Source: Agromyces albus (GTDB taxonomy: Bacteria > Actinomycetota > Actinomycetes > Actinomycetales > Microbacteriaceae). From it: a DNA stretch of 64,000 nt. Positions 23,554 to 32,568 of this stretch are shown here, piece after piece. The stretch covers positions 92,386 to 156,385 of the forward strand of contig NZ_SDPN01000005.1 in the NCBI RefSeq assembly GCF_004134825.1, in the 5' to 3' direction. Made by a program: the position numbers and the translations under genes. Within the stretch, counting starts at the first letter, position 1, and the number at the start of each line of letters is the position of its first letter. A model generated the notes under the pieces. The model saw only the letters and a program-made list of their open reading frames with translations. It was not told the origin of the DNA and ran no database searches.

Positions 23554-24312
23554 ATGAACGGGGCTGATCCCGACCGGTGGTCGGGCGTCGCCGCGAACTG
23601 GGCCGAGCTCTGGGGCGGCTTCTCCGATCCGGCGCGGCGGGCGCTCGTCGAGCACGCCGACGTGGGCCCAGGCACGCGAGTGCTCGACGTCGGATGCGGC
23701 AGCGGCGAGTTCCTGGCCCTCCTCGCCGACCTCGGCGCCGAGGCGGTCGGGGTCGATCCCGCGCCGGGAATGGTCGCGGTGGCACGACGGTCGCTTCCGG
23801 ACGCCGACATTCGCGAGGGTGACTTCAGTGCACTCCCCTGGCCCGACGGAACGTTCGACGTCGTCACCGCCGTGAACTCCCTGCAGTTCGCCGACGACAT
23901 GGTCGCGGCGCTTCGCGAGGCGACGCGCGTGCTTCGGCCGGGTGGGCGCATCGGAATCGCCAACTGGGCGGAAGCCGCCCTGAACGACCTCGACACCATC
24001 GAGGACGCGGTGGCGCTCGCGGCAGGTGAGAAGCCGAGGCGGGGCGGCGACTACCGGCGGGCGGGCGGACTGCAGTCGCTCTTCGCGAGGGCCGGCCTCG
24101 AGGTCACCGCCGCGGGACTCGTCGAGACGCCCTGGCGGGCTGCCGACGAGGACACGCTCGTTCGCGGCGTGCTCCTCGGCGACGACGCGGCCAGGGTGGC
24201 AGCCGTTCGGGATGTCGTCGTCGAGGCGGCGCAGCCGTTCCGCACGGCCGACGGCGGCTACCTGCTGCGCAATGCGTTCCGCTATGCCGTCGGGCACGAT
24301 CGCACGACGTGA
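23554..24312 (+). CDS. Class I SAM-dependent methyltransferase
   Basis: 252 residues from ATG at 23554. Motif I (VLDVGCGSGEFLALLADLG) near residue 45, motif II acidic residue (AVGVDPAPGM), motif III (EGDFSALPWPDGTFDVVTAVNSLQF) and the post-motif helix (EATRVLRPGGRIGIANW) mark a UbiE/COQ5-like Methyltransf_11 fold. Substrate unknown. The translated start is uncertain: a TTG at 23521 is in frame, and a 12-codon out-of-frame reading frame (23529-23567) overlaps the chosen ATG. Monocistronic. Confidence 0.88.
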   Translation: MNGADPDRWSGVAANWAELWGGFSDPARRALVEHADVGPGTRVLDVGCGSGEFLALLADLGAEAVGVDPAPGMVAVARRSLPDADIREGDFSALPWPDGTFDVVTAVNSLQFADDMVAALREATRVLRPGGRIGIANWAEAALNDLDTIEDAVALAAGEKPRRGGDYRRAGGLQSLFARAGLEVTAAGLVETPWRAADEDTLVRGVLLGDDAARVAAVRDVVVEAAQPFRTADGGYLLRNAFRYAVGHDRTT

Positions 24313-24342
24313 GCAGGCGTGCGCCCGACGCTCGGCGAGCCG

Positions 24343-24681
24343 CTATGCGCCGGCGGGGCCGAGGGGCGACCCCGTGACGTCGCCGCCCGTGCGGAGCTCG
24401 ACGAAGATCACATGCGTCGGGGTGTCACCGATGTTCTCGCCGAAGTGCTCCTGGGCCGGCACCCACGTCACCACGCCGGCAGGCAGCTCGACCTCTCGGG
24501 TCATGCTGCCCGACGTGAGCCGGCGGCGGAACGCACTGAGCGTGTACATGACGCTGTCGGGGTGCGCGTGAGGTGTGGTCGCATCGCCCGGCTGATCGGT
24601 GTACTCCAGCACACGCACCGACGCGTTCTCGAGGATGACCTTGTAGTGGTCGGGGTTGGTGGCTACGGGATCGAGGTCCAT
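24343..24681 (-). CDS. Small cupin-domain protein
   Basis: 112 residues. A single cupin beta-barrel: the metal-binding motif reads PHAHPDSVMYTLS near residues 38-50 (His, His and a following acidic residue), and the second motif is weaker (PAQEHFGENIGDTPTHVIFVEL). Often annotated as cytoplasmic cupin protein of unknown function. ATG at 24681 lies 5 nt after TACCAT on the minus strand, suggesting a leaderless transcript. It converges with the methyltransferase gene and is divergent from the amidase-domain gene. Confidence 0.8.
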   Translation of the reverse strand: MDLDPVATNPDHYKVILENASVRVLEYTDQPGDATTPHAHPDSVMYTLSAFRRRLTSGSMTREVELPAGVVTWVPAQEHFGENIGDTPTHVIFVELRTGGDVTGSPLGPAGA

Positions 24682-24753
24682 GCCACATGGTAGGCCGCGA
24701 GCACCCAGCCTCCGCCAAGGTTGGGCATAGCTTCGCTCCATAGTGTCGTATGG

Positions 24754-25479
24754 ATGTCCCCCTCGCACCGGCTCCCCGTCTCCCGACCGCGTCGAACCCG
24801 CCTCATCGTGATGTCTCTCGCCGGTGCCCTCGTGACCGGCGGCGTCGCGACCACCATCGCCGTCACCAGCGCCAACAGCGGCGACGAACCTGCAGCCGCG
24901 GGCGCCGGCGACACGACAACCGTCGGGACCCGCCCGCAGCCGACCGAGCCCGAGGCCGCGGCGGCCGCGGCGCCTGCCGGCATTGCCTCCTCCCCCGCCG
25001 TGCAGGCGCAGCTCGACTACGTGCGCGAGCACTGGGACGACACCGAGAGCGAGCAGTTCGGCGTGCTCGGCGACACCGATTGCGTGAACTTCGCGAGCCA
25101 GTCGCTGCTCGCCCGCGGCTGGCAGACCGACGACGAGTGGTGGTACTCCGACTCGGGCGACCCCTGGGCCCACTCCGACGCGTGGGTCAGTTCGACCGCG
25201 CTCATGGAGTACCTCGAGGAGCACCCCGAGCGCGCCACCGCGCTCACCGATGACGAGCGTGCGTCGGTGAAGGTCGGCGACCTCGTGCAGTTCGACTGGG
25301 ACGACTCGGGCGACCGCGACCACACGGGCATCGTCACCTCGGTGACCACGAACGCCGACGGCACCACGACCGTGCTCTACGCGGGCCACACGGATGCCAC
25401 GTGGGACCGCTCCGTCGACACCGCGATCACCGAGCTGCACCCGGGCGGCACCGCGTACTACTGGAGCATCCCCGAGTAG
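24754..25479 (+). CDS. Secreted amidase-domain (Amidase_6) protein
   Basis: 241 residues from ATG at 24754. Residues about 12-45 are a signal peptide or N-terminal anchor (LIVMSLAGALVTGGVATTIAV). A low-complexity Thr/Ala/Pro linker precedes the domain starting near residue 75. The segment DCVNFASQSLLARGWQ ... WWYSD contains the Cys and Asn of the putative amidase domain (Pfam Amidase_6), and DHTGIVTSV with the following His gives the catalytic His. The family is NlpC/P60-like in fold and probably cleaves amide bonds in the cell wall or peptides; substrate unproven. Confidence 0.82.
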   Translation: MSPSHRLPVSRPRRTRLIVMSLAGALVTGGVATTIAVTSANSGDEPAAAGAGDTTTVGTRPQPTEPEAAAAAAPAGIASSPAVQAQLDYVREHWDDTESEQFGVLGDTDCVNFASQSLLARGWQTDDEWWYSDSGDPWAHSDAWVSSTALMEYLEEHPERATALTDDERASVKVGDLVQFDWDDSGDRDHTGIVTSVTTNADGTTTVLYAGHTDATWDRSVDTAITELHPGGTAYYWSIPE

Positions 25480-25510
25480 CGCCGGCCACGCGGCATCCGC
25501 TCGACTGGTT

Positions 25511-26548
25511 CTACTGGTTCGAGAACGCGGCGTCGAACGACGCGCTCGGCAATGGCCACAGCTTCGAGCGGATGTAGCCCACCGCCTCGGCGGCGCCGTG
25601 CAGGCGGTCCATGCCGGCGTCCTCCCACTCGACCGAGATCGGGCCCTTGTAGCCGATCGACTCGAGGGCGCGGAACGCGTCCTCCCAGGGCACGTCGCCG
25701 TGCCCCGTCGAGACGAAATCCCAGCCGCGGCGCGGGTCGCCCCACGGCAGGTGCGAGCCGAGCACGCCGGCGCGGCCGTTGGCCGGACGCATCCGCGTGT
25801 CCTTGCAGTCCACGTGGTAGATGCGATCTTGGAAGTCGAGGATGAAGCCGACCGGGTCGATGTTCTGCCACATCATGTGGCTCGGGTCCCAGTTGAAGCC
25901 GAACGCCGGGCGGCGGCCGATCGCCTCGAGCGCGCGCACCGAGCTCCAGTAGTCGTACGCGATCTCGCTCGGATGCACCTCGTGCGCGAACCGCACGCCT
26001 TCGTCGTCGAACACGTCGAGGATCGGGTTCCAGCGGTTCGCGAAGTCCTCGAAGCCCTCGTCGATGACCGACGCCGGCACCGGCGGGAACATCGCGACGT
26101 ACGGCCAGATCTTCGAGCCCGTGAAGCCCACGACGGTGTCGACGCCGAGCGCACGGGCCACGCGTGCGGCGCGCTTCATGTCGTCGGCGGCGCGCTGCCT
26201 GACACCTTCGGCATCGCCGTCGCCCCACGTGTAGGAGCGCAGGATGTCCCGGTGGCGGAAGTCGATCGGGTCGTCGCACACGGACTGCCCCGCGAGGTGA
26301 TTCGAGATCGCGTACACCGACAAGCCATGTCGCTTCAGGATCTCGCGGCGCTCGTCGAGGTACCCGGGCTCCTCCTCGGCGAGCTTCAGGTCGAGGTGGT
26401 CGCCCGAGCACGCGATCTCGAGGCCGTCGTAGCCCCAGCCCGCGGCGAGGCGCGCAACCTCCTCGAACGGCAGGTCGGCCCACTGGCCCGTGAAGAGCGT
26501 GACGGGGTGGGTGGCGGCGGGGGTGGCGGGCGCTGCGGCATCCGTCAT
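25511..26548 (-). CDS. Sugar isomerase/epimerase-like protein (AP-endonuclease-2 TIM barrel), larger paralogue
   Basis: 345 residues from ATG at 26548, overlapping the stop of the upstream isomerase gene by four bases. A TIM barrel of the xylose-isomerase-like family: likely metal ligands are the Glu in HEVHPSE, the Asp/His in NWDPSHMMW, the His in IYHVDCKD and the Glu in VEWED. Related proteins act on inososes, 3-keto sugars or keto-acid sugars. Last gene of the sugar-catabolic locus; working together with the Gfo/Idh/MocA oxidoreductase, a 3-keto-sugar or inositol-type pathway is an attractive inference. Confidence 0.88.
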   Translation of the reverse strand: MTDAAAPATPAATHPVTLFTGQWADLPFEEVARLAAGWGYDGLEIACSGDHLDLKLAEEEPGYLDERREILKRHGLSVYAISNHLAGQSVCDDPIDFRHRDILRSYTWGDGDAEGVRQRAADDMKRAARVARALGVDTVVGFTGSKIWPYVAMFPPVPASVIDEGFEDFANRWNPILDVFDDEGVRFAHEVHPSEIAYDYWSSVRALEAIGRRPAFGFNWDPSHMMWQNIDPVGFILDFQDRIYHVDCKDTRMRPANGRAGVLGSHLPWGDPRRGWDFVSTGHGDVPWEDAFRALESIGYKGPISVEWEDAGMDRLHGAAEAVGYIRSKLWPLPSASFDAAFSNQ

Positions 26549-27414
26549 GGTCGTTCCCTTTCGTCTTGCAGAGCGGAGAGATAGCGGATGCTGCGCTCCG
26601 CGAGCTCGTCTTGGCTCGGTGCGAGCGGTCGCCACACCGAGGCGGCCACCGCGATGGTGTCGTTGTCGCCGGTGAAGCTCTCGAGGCCGAGCGGACCGGG
26701 GTAGCCGGCGTCGTCGAGCGCGTCGAGGAAGGCCGGCCAGTCGGTGTGGTCGTCGCCGACGGCGCCGCGGTCGTTGCCGCACACCTGCACGTGCGCGAGG
26801 TGCTCGCCGGCCGCCCGGATGGCGTCGCCGACGTGCTTCTCCTCGATGTTCAAGTGGTAGCTGTCGAGCGCGAGGCCGAGGCCGGGTCCGAGCATCGGGC
26901 CGAGCGCCTCGAGGGCCTGCTCGACGGTGTTCACGAGGCTCGTCTCGTAGCGATTGAGCGGTTCGACGGCGAGACGGATGCCGCTGCGCTCCGCCGCGCG
27001 CACGACCGGGCCGAGGCTGCCGACGAGTTCCCGGTAGCGCGACTCGCGCTCCTCGGCATCCATGCGCCAGGTGCGGCCGGTCGCGGCCGTGAACGGACCG
27101 GCGACGACGCGCGACCCCAGCCGCTCGGCGACGGCGATGCAGTGCACGAGGTAGTTCTGCGTCGCGACGACCTCCGAGCCGGGCGCGGCGACGAGGTTGC
27201 GGCCGGGCGCCATCGCTCCGATGACGATGGGCTGCAAGCGGTGCTCGGCGAGCACGTCGGCCGCGACATCCGGTGACCAATCCCCTGGCTGCTCCACCGG
27301 GAGCTCGAGGGCGCCGAACCCCATCGACTTGGCCTTCGCCGCGATCTCCACGAGCGAGTCGTCGTCGAGCGGCGAGGTCCAGACCCACGTGTTGACGCCG
27401 ATGGTGCGGCGCAT
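26545..27414 (-). CDS. Sugar phosphate isomerase/epimerase-like protein
   Basis: 289 residues from ATG at 27414 (GAGGAGG upstream). Second member of the xylose-isomerase-like TIM barrel family, with ligand-type residues in LAVEPLNRYE, GLALDSYHLNIEE, HVQVCGNDRG and GLESFTGD. It resembles hydroxypyruvate isomerase, inosose and 3-ketose epimerase relatives. It is the first gene after a 180-bp gap in the locus; the gap contains a four-site dyad of ATTCAGGA words, so these two isomerase genes may have their own regulated promoter. Confidence 0.9.
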   Translation of the reverse strand: MRRTIGVNTWVWTSPLDDDSLVEIAAKAKSMGFGALELPVEQPGDWSPDVAADVLAEHRLQPIVIGAMAPGRNLVAAPGSEVVATQNYLVHCIAVAERLGSRVVAGPFTAATGRTWRMDAEERESRYRELVGSLGPVVRAAERSGIRLAVEPLNRYETSLVNTVEQALEALGPMLGPGLGLALDSYHLNIEEKHVGDAIRAAGEHLAHVQVCGNDRGAVGDDHTDWPAFLDALDDAGYPGPLGLESFTGDNDTIAVAASVWRPLAPSQDELAERSIRYLSALQDERERP

Positions 27415-27438
27415 GCTGCCTCCTCGTCCCAGTTCCTC

Positions 27439-27572
27439 TTCAGAATTCAGGAGTCCCATGCTCATCATTCAGGAACACACGGCGTGCCGCGGCCGGTGGC
27501 GGGGTGATTCCTGCCATTCCGCGCCGCGACACGCCTCCCGGTTCCTGAATTCTGAACCCGGTGTTCCTGAAT
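27439..27572. promoter_or_regulatory. Four-site dyad of ATTCAGGA words (22-bp phase)
   Basis: ATTCAGGA occurs at 27445 and 27467, and its complement TCCTGAAT at 27543 and 27565. Both pairs are spaced 22 bp and the whole cluster is symmetric about 27508.5. Longer perfect matches are TTCAGAATTCAGGA (27439-27452) with 27543-27556, and ATTCAGGAACAC (27467-27478) with 27561-27572. Position between the binding-protein gene and the isomerase genes suggests operators able to form a DNA loop, or alternative RNA hairpins. Confidence 0.65.
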
Positions 27573-27594
27573 TGTGGTGGTGGTGAGGGGTCGG

Positions 27595-28800
27595 TTACGG
27601 GATGATGCGGTCCTGCCAGACCTGCGGGTAGCCCGGAAGGTCCTCGCCGCCGAACTTCGCGTAGTGCCCGTCGGGCATGCCGTCGTTTGCCTCGAGGTAC
27701 TGGTCGACCTCTCCAGCGGTGATCGGGCTCTGCGGAAGCACCCATTCCTTCGGGATCTCCTCACCGGCGAAGATCTTCTGCGCCGCGAGGAGCGGCGTGC
27801 GCCACTGGAAGTTGGAGTACACCGGCGCGAGGCCCGTGAGTCCCGTGTCCTTCCACTTGCGGAGGAAGCTCATCTCGTCTTCGCCCGTCATGACGGGGTA
27901 GTCGACGCCGGCGTCCTCGAACGCCTCGATGGCCGCGACGGCGCCGTCACCGGCATCCATCCACACGCCGTGCACGTCGCCCTTGGCGAGCTCGTCGGAG
28001 ATGATCTTCTTGATCTCGGTGGGGTCGGCTCCCGTGAAGTAGTCGACCGCCTCGATGCCGGCCTCGTCGAACAGCTTCTCGGCGGCAGCCCAGCGCTGCT
28101 CGAGCACGTCGACACCCGGGAGGATGCGGAGCGCCACGACCTTGTCGCCCTCTTCGAGCTCGTCGATGAGGAACTCAGCCGTGTCGATGCCCCACGCGAA
28201 CCCGCCGATGGGGTGGATGAACGTGACGGGGCAATCGGTCTGAACGCCGCGGTCGAACACGACGACCGGCTTGCCGGTGTCGCACGCCCGCTCGACGGCC
28301 GGGGTCATCGCCGCGGTGGAGTTCGGCGAGATGATGAAGATGTCGCAGTTGCCCTCATTGATGAAGTAGTCGATGTCGGCGATCTGCGTGTCGTCGGAGT
28401 CCTGCGCGTCGCGGGTCTCCATCTCGGAGATGACGCCGGCCTCCTGCAGCACCTGCAGCTGCTGGTTCATCGTGATCCAGCCCGTCTGGCGCCACGGGTT
28501 CGAGATCGAGGCGTTCGCGAAGCACGCCTTCTTCGCCCCTTCACTCGCGAATGCCGCCGTGTCGACCATCTCGGCGTTGATGTACTGCAGCCACGGCTGG
28601 TCTTCAGGACCCTCGGGCGCGACACCCCGCTCTGCGTCTTGCTTGTCGAAGAGCTCCTGGTCGAACCACTCGACCTCTTCCGCTGCCGGCTCCGTCTCGT
28701 CCGTGGGTGAGCCCACGTTCGGATCGGTGGTACAACCGGCGAGTGTCATCAGCGCGAGAACGCCGACCGTGGCGGATGCCACTGTGAACCTGCGTCGCAT
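27595..28800 (-). CDS. ABC transporter substrate-binding lipoprotein, ribose/inositol type
   Basis: 401 residues from ATG at 28800 (AAGGGAGG about 6 nt upstream); a GTG one codon earlier is less well placed. Lipobox LAGC at about residues 20-23, then a periplasmic-binding-protein fold (family 2, ribose-like): CFANASISNPWRQTGW, DIFIISPNSTAAM, PVVVFDRGV, VWMDAGDGAVAAIEA. The start overlaps the upstream permease stop by one base (TGATG). Unusually, the binding protein is distal in the importer cluster rather than first. It is followed by the 180-bp gap with repeats. Confidence 0.92.
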   Translation of the reverse strand: MRRRFTVASATVGVLALMTLAGCTTDPNVGSPTDETEPAAEEVEWFDQELFDKQDAERGVAPEGPEDQPWLQYINAEMVDTAAFASEGAKKACFANASISNPWRQTGWITMNQQLQVLQEAGVISEMETRDAQDSDDTQIADIDYFINEGNCDIFIISPNSTAAMTPAVERACDTGKPVVVFDRGVQTDCPVTFIHPIGGFAWGIDTAEFLIDELEEGDKVVALRILPGVDVLEQRWAAAEKLFDEAGIEAVDYFTGADPTEIKKIISDELAKGDVHGVWMDAGDGAVAAIEAFEDAGVDYPVMTGEDEMSFLRKWKDTGLTGLAPVYSNFQWRTPLLAAQKIFAGEEIPKEWVLPQSPITAGEVDQYLEANDGMPDGHYAKFGGEDLPGYPQVWQDRIIP

Positions 28801-29927
28801 CACGAACCTCCCTTGGTTTCGTTGTCAGCCCTCGACGTCGAGGGAATGGGTGCAGGACGAGCAGGGTCCTCGGAGGGATCCGGCTCCTTCGCCTCTGGTG
28901 CCGGCGAAGTCTCGAGGGCGCGGCCACGACGGCGCGCGCGGATGGTGGTCGCGGCATAGGCGACGGCGAGGATGATGATGGCGCCCTGCACCGCCTCGCG
29001 GTAGGTCGAGGGCACGCCGGCGAAGTTCAGCAGGGTGAAGAGCGCCTCGAGCGCGAACGCCCCGGCCGCCGCGGCGACGACCCAGCCGCGCCCTCCGCCG
29101 AGCACCACGCCGCCGAGCACGACCGCGGTGATCGCGGTGAACTCGTAGCCGCGGCCCACGCTCGGGTGCACGCCCGCGTACCCGACGAGGAGCACACCGG
29201 CGACAGTCGCCGAGAGCGACGAGAGCACGAAGGTCGAGGTCTTCACCCACCAGGTGCGGGTGCCCGAGTAGTGCGCGGTGGTGGGGTTGTCGCCGAGCGC
29301 CTTGATGCTGCGGCCGAAGGGGCGTCGGGCGAACCAGATCGCGATGACGAGCAGCACGACGAGGATCACGACCGACCACGGCAGCACCCCGATGACCGGG
29401 AGGTCGCGGATGCCGCCGCGACCGATCTGCCGGAACCCGTCGGCCGGGTTGCCGGTGGCTGCGCCGCCCGTCCAGTAGAGCGTCGCCCCGAGCAGGGCGA
29501 GCATCATGCCGAGCGTCGCGATGAAGCTCGGCACCTTGAGGAACGACACGATGAGGCCGTTGACGAGCCCGATGAACGCGCCGAACGCGAGCATGAAGAG
29601 CAGCACCGGGATCGACTTCGACTCGTCCTGCCCGATGAGGTTGCCGGCGATCACGACTTGCGCGGTGACGACCGAGCCCATCGAGAGGTCGAACTCGCCG
29701 CCGACGATCACGAAGTACTGGCCGATCGCCACGATCGCCACCGGCGCGACCCGCTGCACGAATCGCACGAACTGCGAGGGCTCGGCGAACGACGGATTCA
29801 GCACGGTGATCGCGATGAGCAGCACGATGAGCAGGAGGAAGACGGCGCCGCGCGGGCTGATGAGCGTGCGACCGAATCCCGCGAGGCGGTGGCCGAGGTG
29901 CTGGGAATCGGATGTCACGGCGCTCAT
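28800..29927 (-). CDS. Sugar ABC transporter permease (RbsC type), second copy
   Basis: 375 residues with about nine to ten hydrophobic segments and the CUT2/BPD_transp_2 motifs GGEFDLSMGSVVTAQVVIAG, LKVPSFIATLGMM and AITAVVLGGVVLGGGRG. The C-terminal 40 residues are hydrophilic and acidic. It differs clearly in sequence from the neighbouring permease, so the importer is a heterodimer. ATG overlaps the partner's stop by four bases. Confidence 0.92.
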   Translation of the reverse strand: MSAVTSDSQHLGHRLAGFGRTLISPRGAVFLLLIVLLIAITVLNPSFAEPSQFVRFVQRVAPVAIVAIGQYFVIVGGEFDLSMGSVVTAQVVIAGNLIGQDESKSIPVLLFMLAFGAFIGLVNGLIVSFLKVPSFIATLGMMLALLGATLYWTGGAATGNPADGFRQIGRGGIRDLPVIGVLPWSVVILVVLLVIAIWFARRPFGRSIKALGDNPTTAHYSGTRTWWVKTSTFVLSSLSATVAGVLLVGYAGVHPSVGRGYEFTAITAVVLGGVVLGGGRGWVVAAAAGAFALEALFTLLNFAGVPSTYREAVQGAIIILAVAYAATTIRARRRGRALETSPAPEAKEPDPSEDPARPAPIPSTSRADNETKGGS

Positions 29928-31057
29928 GCCCCGGCCTCCTTCTGGGGGTCCTCTACCGGCGAGTCGCTGTGGGCGACGCCGGCGTTGTCGAGCGAGTCGG
30001 GCCCGATGCGCTCGGATGCGCCGCCCGCGCCGTCCGGCGTCGGCGACCCCGCGGTGAAGCGCGGTCGGCGCCGTTCGGTGACCCGCGCGGTGTAGACGGC
30101 CACTGCGGCGACGATGACGATGCCGCGCACGACGTCTTTCAGGAACGGGTTGACCTGCATCACGCTCATGACGTTGTCGACGACGGCGAAGATCGCGACG
30201 CCGCCGATCGTGCCCCAGATCGAGCCGCGGCCACCGAGCAGCAGGGTGCCGCCGAGCACGACGGCGGCGATCGAGAGCAGGTCGTACCCGCCCTGGCTGC
30301 CGACCGTGGGGCTGCCGACGCCGAGGCGGCTCGCGAGCAGGAGGCCCGCGAGGGCCGCGGTCATCGAGCACAGCAGGTGAGCGATGATGACCGGCCGCGC
30401 CGTGCGGATGCCCGACAGCCGGGCCACCTGCTCGTTGCCGCCGACGGCGAACATGTGGTTGCCGGTGCGAGTTCGAGCGAGGAAGAGCGCGCCGAGCACC
30501 GCCACGCCGAGCATGATGAGCGTCGAGACCGGCACCGGACCGACGCCCGTCGCCCCGATGAGCTGGAACTCCCACGGCACGCTGCCGCTCGTGCCCTTGT
30601 AGTTCGTGTCGAGGTAGCCCTTGATGATGAGGCCCGTGCCGAGGGTCGCGATGAAGCCGTTCACCTTGAGCTTCGTCACGATGAGGCCGTTGGCCGTGCC
30701 GATGAGCGCGGCCACGACGAGCACCGTGAGCACCGCGGCGGGGATGTTGCCCGGGTTGCCGGCCATCATGTCGGCCGCGATGAGGCTCGAGAGGCTCACG
30801 ACGTAGGGCACCGACAGGTCGAGCGAGGCGCACAGGATCACGAGGGTCTGCCCGATGGCCACGAAGCCGAGCACGCTCATGCCCGTGAGGATGTCGCGGA
30901 TGTTGCCTGCGCTGAAGAAGTTGCGGCCGACGCTCGCGACGAGCACCGAGCCGATGATGATGACGCCCACGAGCGCGATGCCGACGATGAGGCTCGCGTC
31001 GAGGCGACGGCGGCGCGGCCGGCGCACGGGGGCCGGGGCTTCGGTGAGGGTGCTCAT
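29924..31057 (-). CDS. Sugar ABC transporter permease (RbsC type), first copy
   Basis: 377 residues. Family motifs: LVILCASLDLSVPYVVSLSS, LKVNGFIATLGTGLIIKG and IAAVVLGGTLLLGGRGS. Around nine to ten membrane segments with a 40-residue polar tail. Overlaps the ATPase stop by four bases and the second permease start by four bases; the whole importer is translationally coupled. Confidence 0.92.
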   Translation of the reverse strand: MSTLTEAPAPVRRPRRRRLDASLIVGIALVGVIIIGSVLVASVGRNFFSAGNIRDILTGMSVLGFVAIGQTLVILCASLDLSVPYVVSLSSLIAADMMAGNPGNIPAAVLTVLVVAALIGTANGLIVTKLKVNGFIATLGTGLIIKGYLDTNYKGTSGSVPWEFQLIGATGVGPVPVSTLIMLGVAVLGALFLARTRTGNHMFAVGGNEQVARLSGIRTARPVIIAHLLCSMTAALAGLLLASRLGVGSPTVGSQGGYDLLSIAAVVLGGTLLLGGRGSIWGTIGGVAIFAVVDNVMSVMQVNPFLKDVVRGIVIVAAVAVYTARVTERRRPRFTAGSPTPDGAGGASERIGPDSLDNAGVAHSDSPVEDPQKEAGA

Positions 31058-32568
31058 GGTTGCGCCCCCGTCTCGAGCTTGAGCGTGCCGGTCGCGGCGG
31101 CGAGGATCGTCGCCTCGTCCGACCGTGCCGGCAGTTCGGCGGAGGCCCGGCCGTCGTGCATCACGATGATGCGGTCGGACATGCCGATGACCTCGGGCAG
31201 TTCCGAGGAGATCATGAGGATGGCGACCCCTTCTTTCGCGAGCCGGCGCATGAGGTGGTACACGGCGACCTTCGCGCCGACGTCGATGCCGCGAGTGGGC
31301 TCGTCGAGCAGCACGACGCTCGGTTTCGTGGCGAGCCACTTCGCGAGCACGACCTTCTGCTGGTTGCCGCCCGAGAGGTATTGCACCTCCTGGTCGACTC
31401 CGCGCGAGACGACTTCGAGCGACGAGAGCACTCCCGGCAGTTCGCGCCTCGCCTCGGTCGTGCGGCGTGCGAAGACGGATCGGATCACGAGCAGGGCGTT
31501 GTCGGCGATGGACTGGTTGAGCGCGAGTCCCTGGGCCTTGCGGTCTTCGGTGATGAGGGCGATGCCCGAGCGCACGGCCTGGCGCGCCGAGGTGACGTGG
31601 ATCGGCCGGCCGTCGAGCTGCATCTCGCCGCGAGTGAAGGGCGTGATGCCGAAGACGCCCTCGACGAGCTCGGTGCGGCCCGAGCCCTGCAGTCCCGCGA
31701 CGCCGACGATCTCGCCGGCGCGGAGCTCGAGGTCGACCCCCTCGACGTAGTCGTTGCCGACCCCCGTGAGCTGGAGGCGGGGCTCACCGAGCACCGTGCC
31801 GGGTTCGGCGTCGGGGAAATAGGCGGAGATCGGGCGGCCGACCATGCGCCGCACGAGCTCGTCGGTGTTGAGCTCCGACGCGGGACCGGTCGAGACGAGC
31901 GCGCCGTCCTTCAGCACGGTGATGGTGTCGCAGAGGTCGAAGATCTCCTTGAGCCGATGCGAGACGTAGAGGATGGCCACGCCCCGAGCCGCGAGGCGGC
32001 GCACGATCGCGTAGAGCAGCTCCACCTCGTGACCGGCGAGCGCAGCCGTCGGCTCGTCCATCTGGATGACGCGGGCGTCGGTCGAGAGCGCCTTCACGAT
32101 CTCGACGATCTGCTGCTCGGCGACGGTGAGGGTTCGCACCGGGGCATCCGCGTCGATCGTGTCGATGCCGAGCTCGTCGAGCAGCGCTCGCGTCTCACGC
32201 TGCATCGCCGCCCGGTCGACGAGACCGCGGCGTTTCGGCTCGCGGCCGAGGAACACATTCTGGGCGACGGTGCGCTCGGGCAGCAGGTTGAACTCCTGGA
32301 ACACCGTGGCGAGGCCGGCGTGCGCGGCTTGCACCGGGTGGGTGAAGTCGACCTTCTCGCCGCCGAGCGTGATCGTGCCGGCGTCGCGCTCGTAGACGCC
32401 CGCGAGGAGCTTCATGAACGTCGACTTGCCCGCGCCGTTCTCGCCGACGAGGCCGTGCACCTCGCCCGGTGCGAGTGTGAGGCCGACACCGCGCAGCACC
32501 TGCACTCCGAAGAACGACTTCTCGAGGCCCTTGGCCACGAGCACCGGTGTCGCGTCGGTGTCGTTCAT
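31054..32568 (-). CDS. Sugar ABC transporter ATP-binding protein with two NBDs (RbsA type)
   Basis: 504 residues, the standard length for tandem ATPases of the CUT2 family. NBD1 has Walker A GENGAGKST (about 43-51), a degenerate signature (LTVAEQQ) and Walker B VIQMDEPTAAL. NBD2 has the usual degenerate Walker A (GLQGSGRTE), signature LSGGNQQKV and Walker B VVLLDEPTRGID. This asymmetry is normal for RbsA/MglA. Energises import through the two downstream permeases. Start overlaps the upstream oxidoreductase stop by four bases. Confidence 0.94.
   Translation of the reverse strand: MNDTDATPVLVAKGLEKSFFGVQVLRGVGLTLAPGEVHGLVGENGAGKSTFMKLLAGVYERDAGTITLGGEKVDFTHPVQAAHAGLATVFQEFNLLPERTVAQNVFLGREPKRRGLVDRAAMQRETRALLDELGIDTIDADAPVRTLTVAEQQIVEIVKALSTDARVIQMDEPTAALAGHEVELLYAIVRRLAARGVAILYVSHRLKEIFDLCDTITVLKDGALVSTGPASELNTDELVRRMVGRPISAYFPDAEPGTVLGEPRLQLTGVGNDYVEGVDLELRAGEIVGVAGLQGSGRTELVEGVFGITPFTRGEMQLDGRPIHVTSARQAVRSGIALITEDRKAQGLALNQSIADNALLVIRSVFARRTTEARRELPGVLSSLEVVSRGVDQEVQYLSGGNQQKVVLAKWLATKPSVVLLDEPTRGIDVGAKVAVYHLMRRLAKEGVAILMISSELPEVIGMSDRIIVMHDGRASAELPARSDEATILAAATGTLKLETGAQP

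Noticed and set aside
24726..24743. CATAG words upstream of the amidase-domain gene as another member of the two-component regulon
   Set aside because: Their spacing is 13 bp rather than 11 and the extended GGAAACG context is missing; one of them is better explained as a -10 element.
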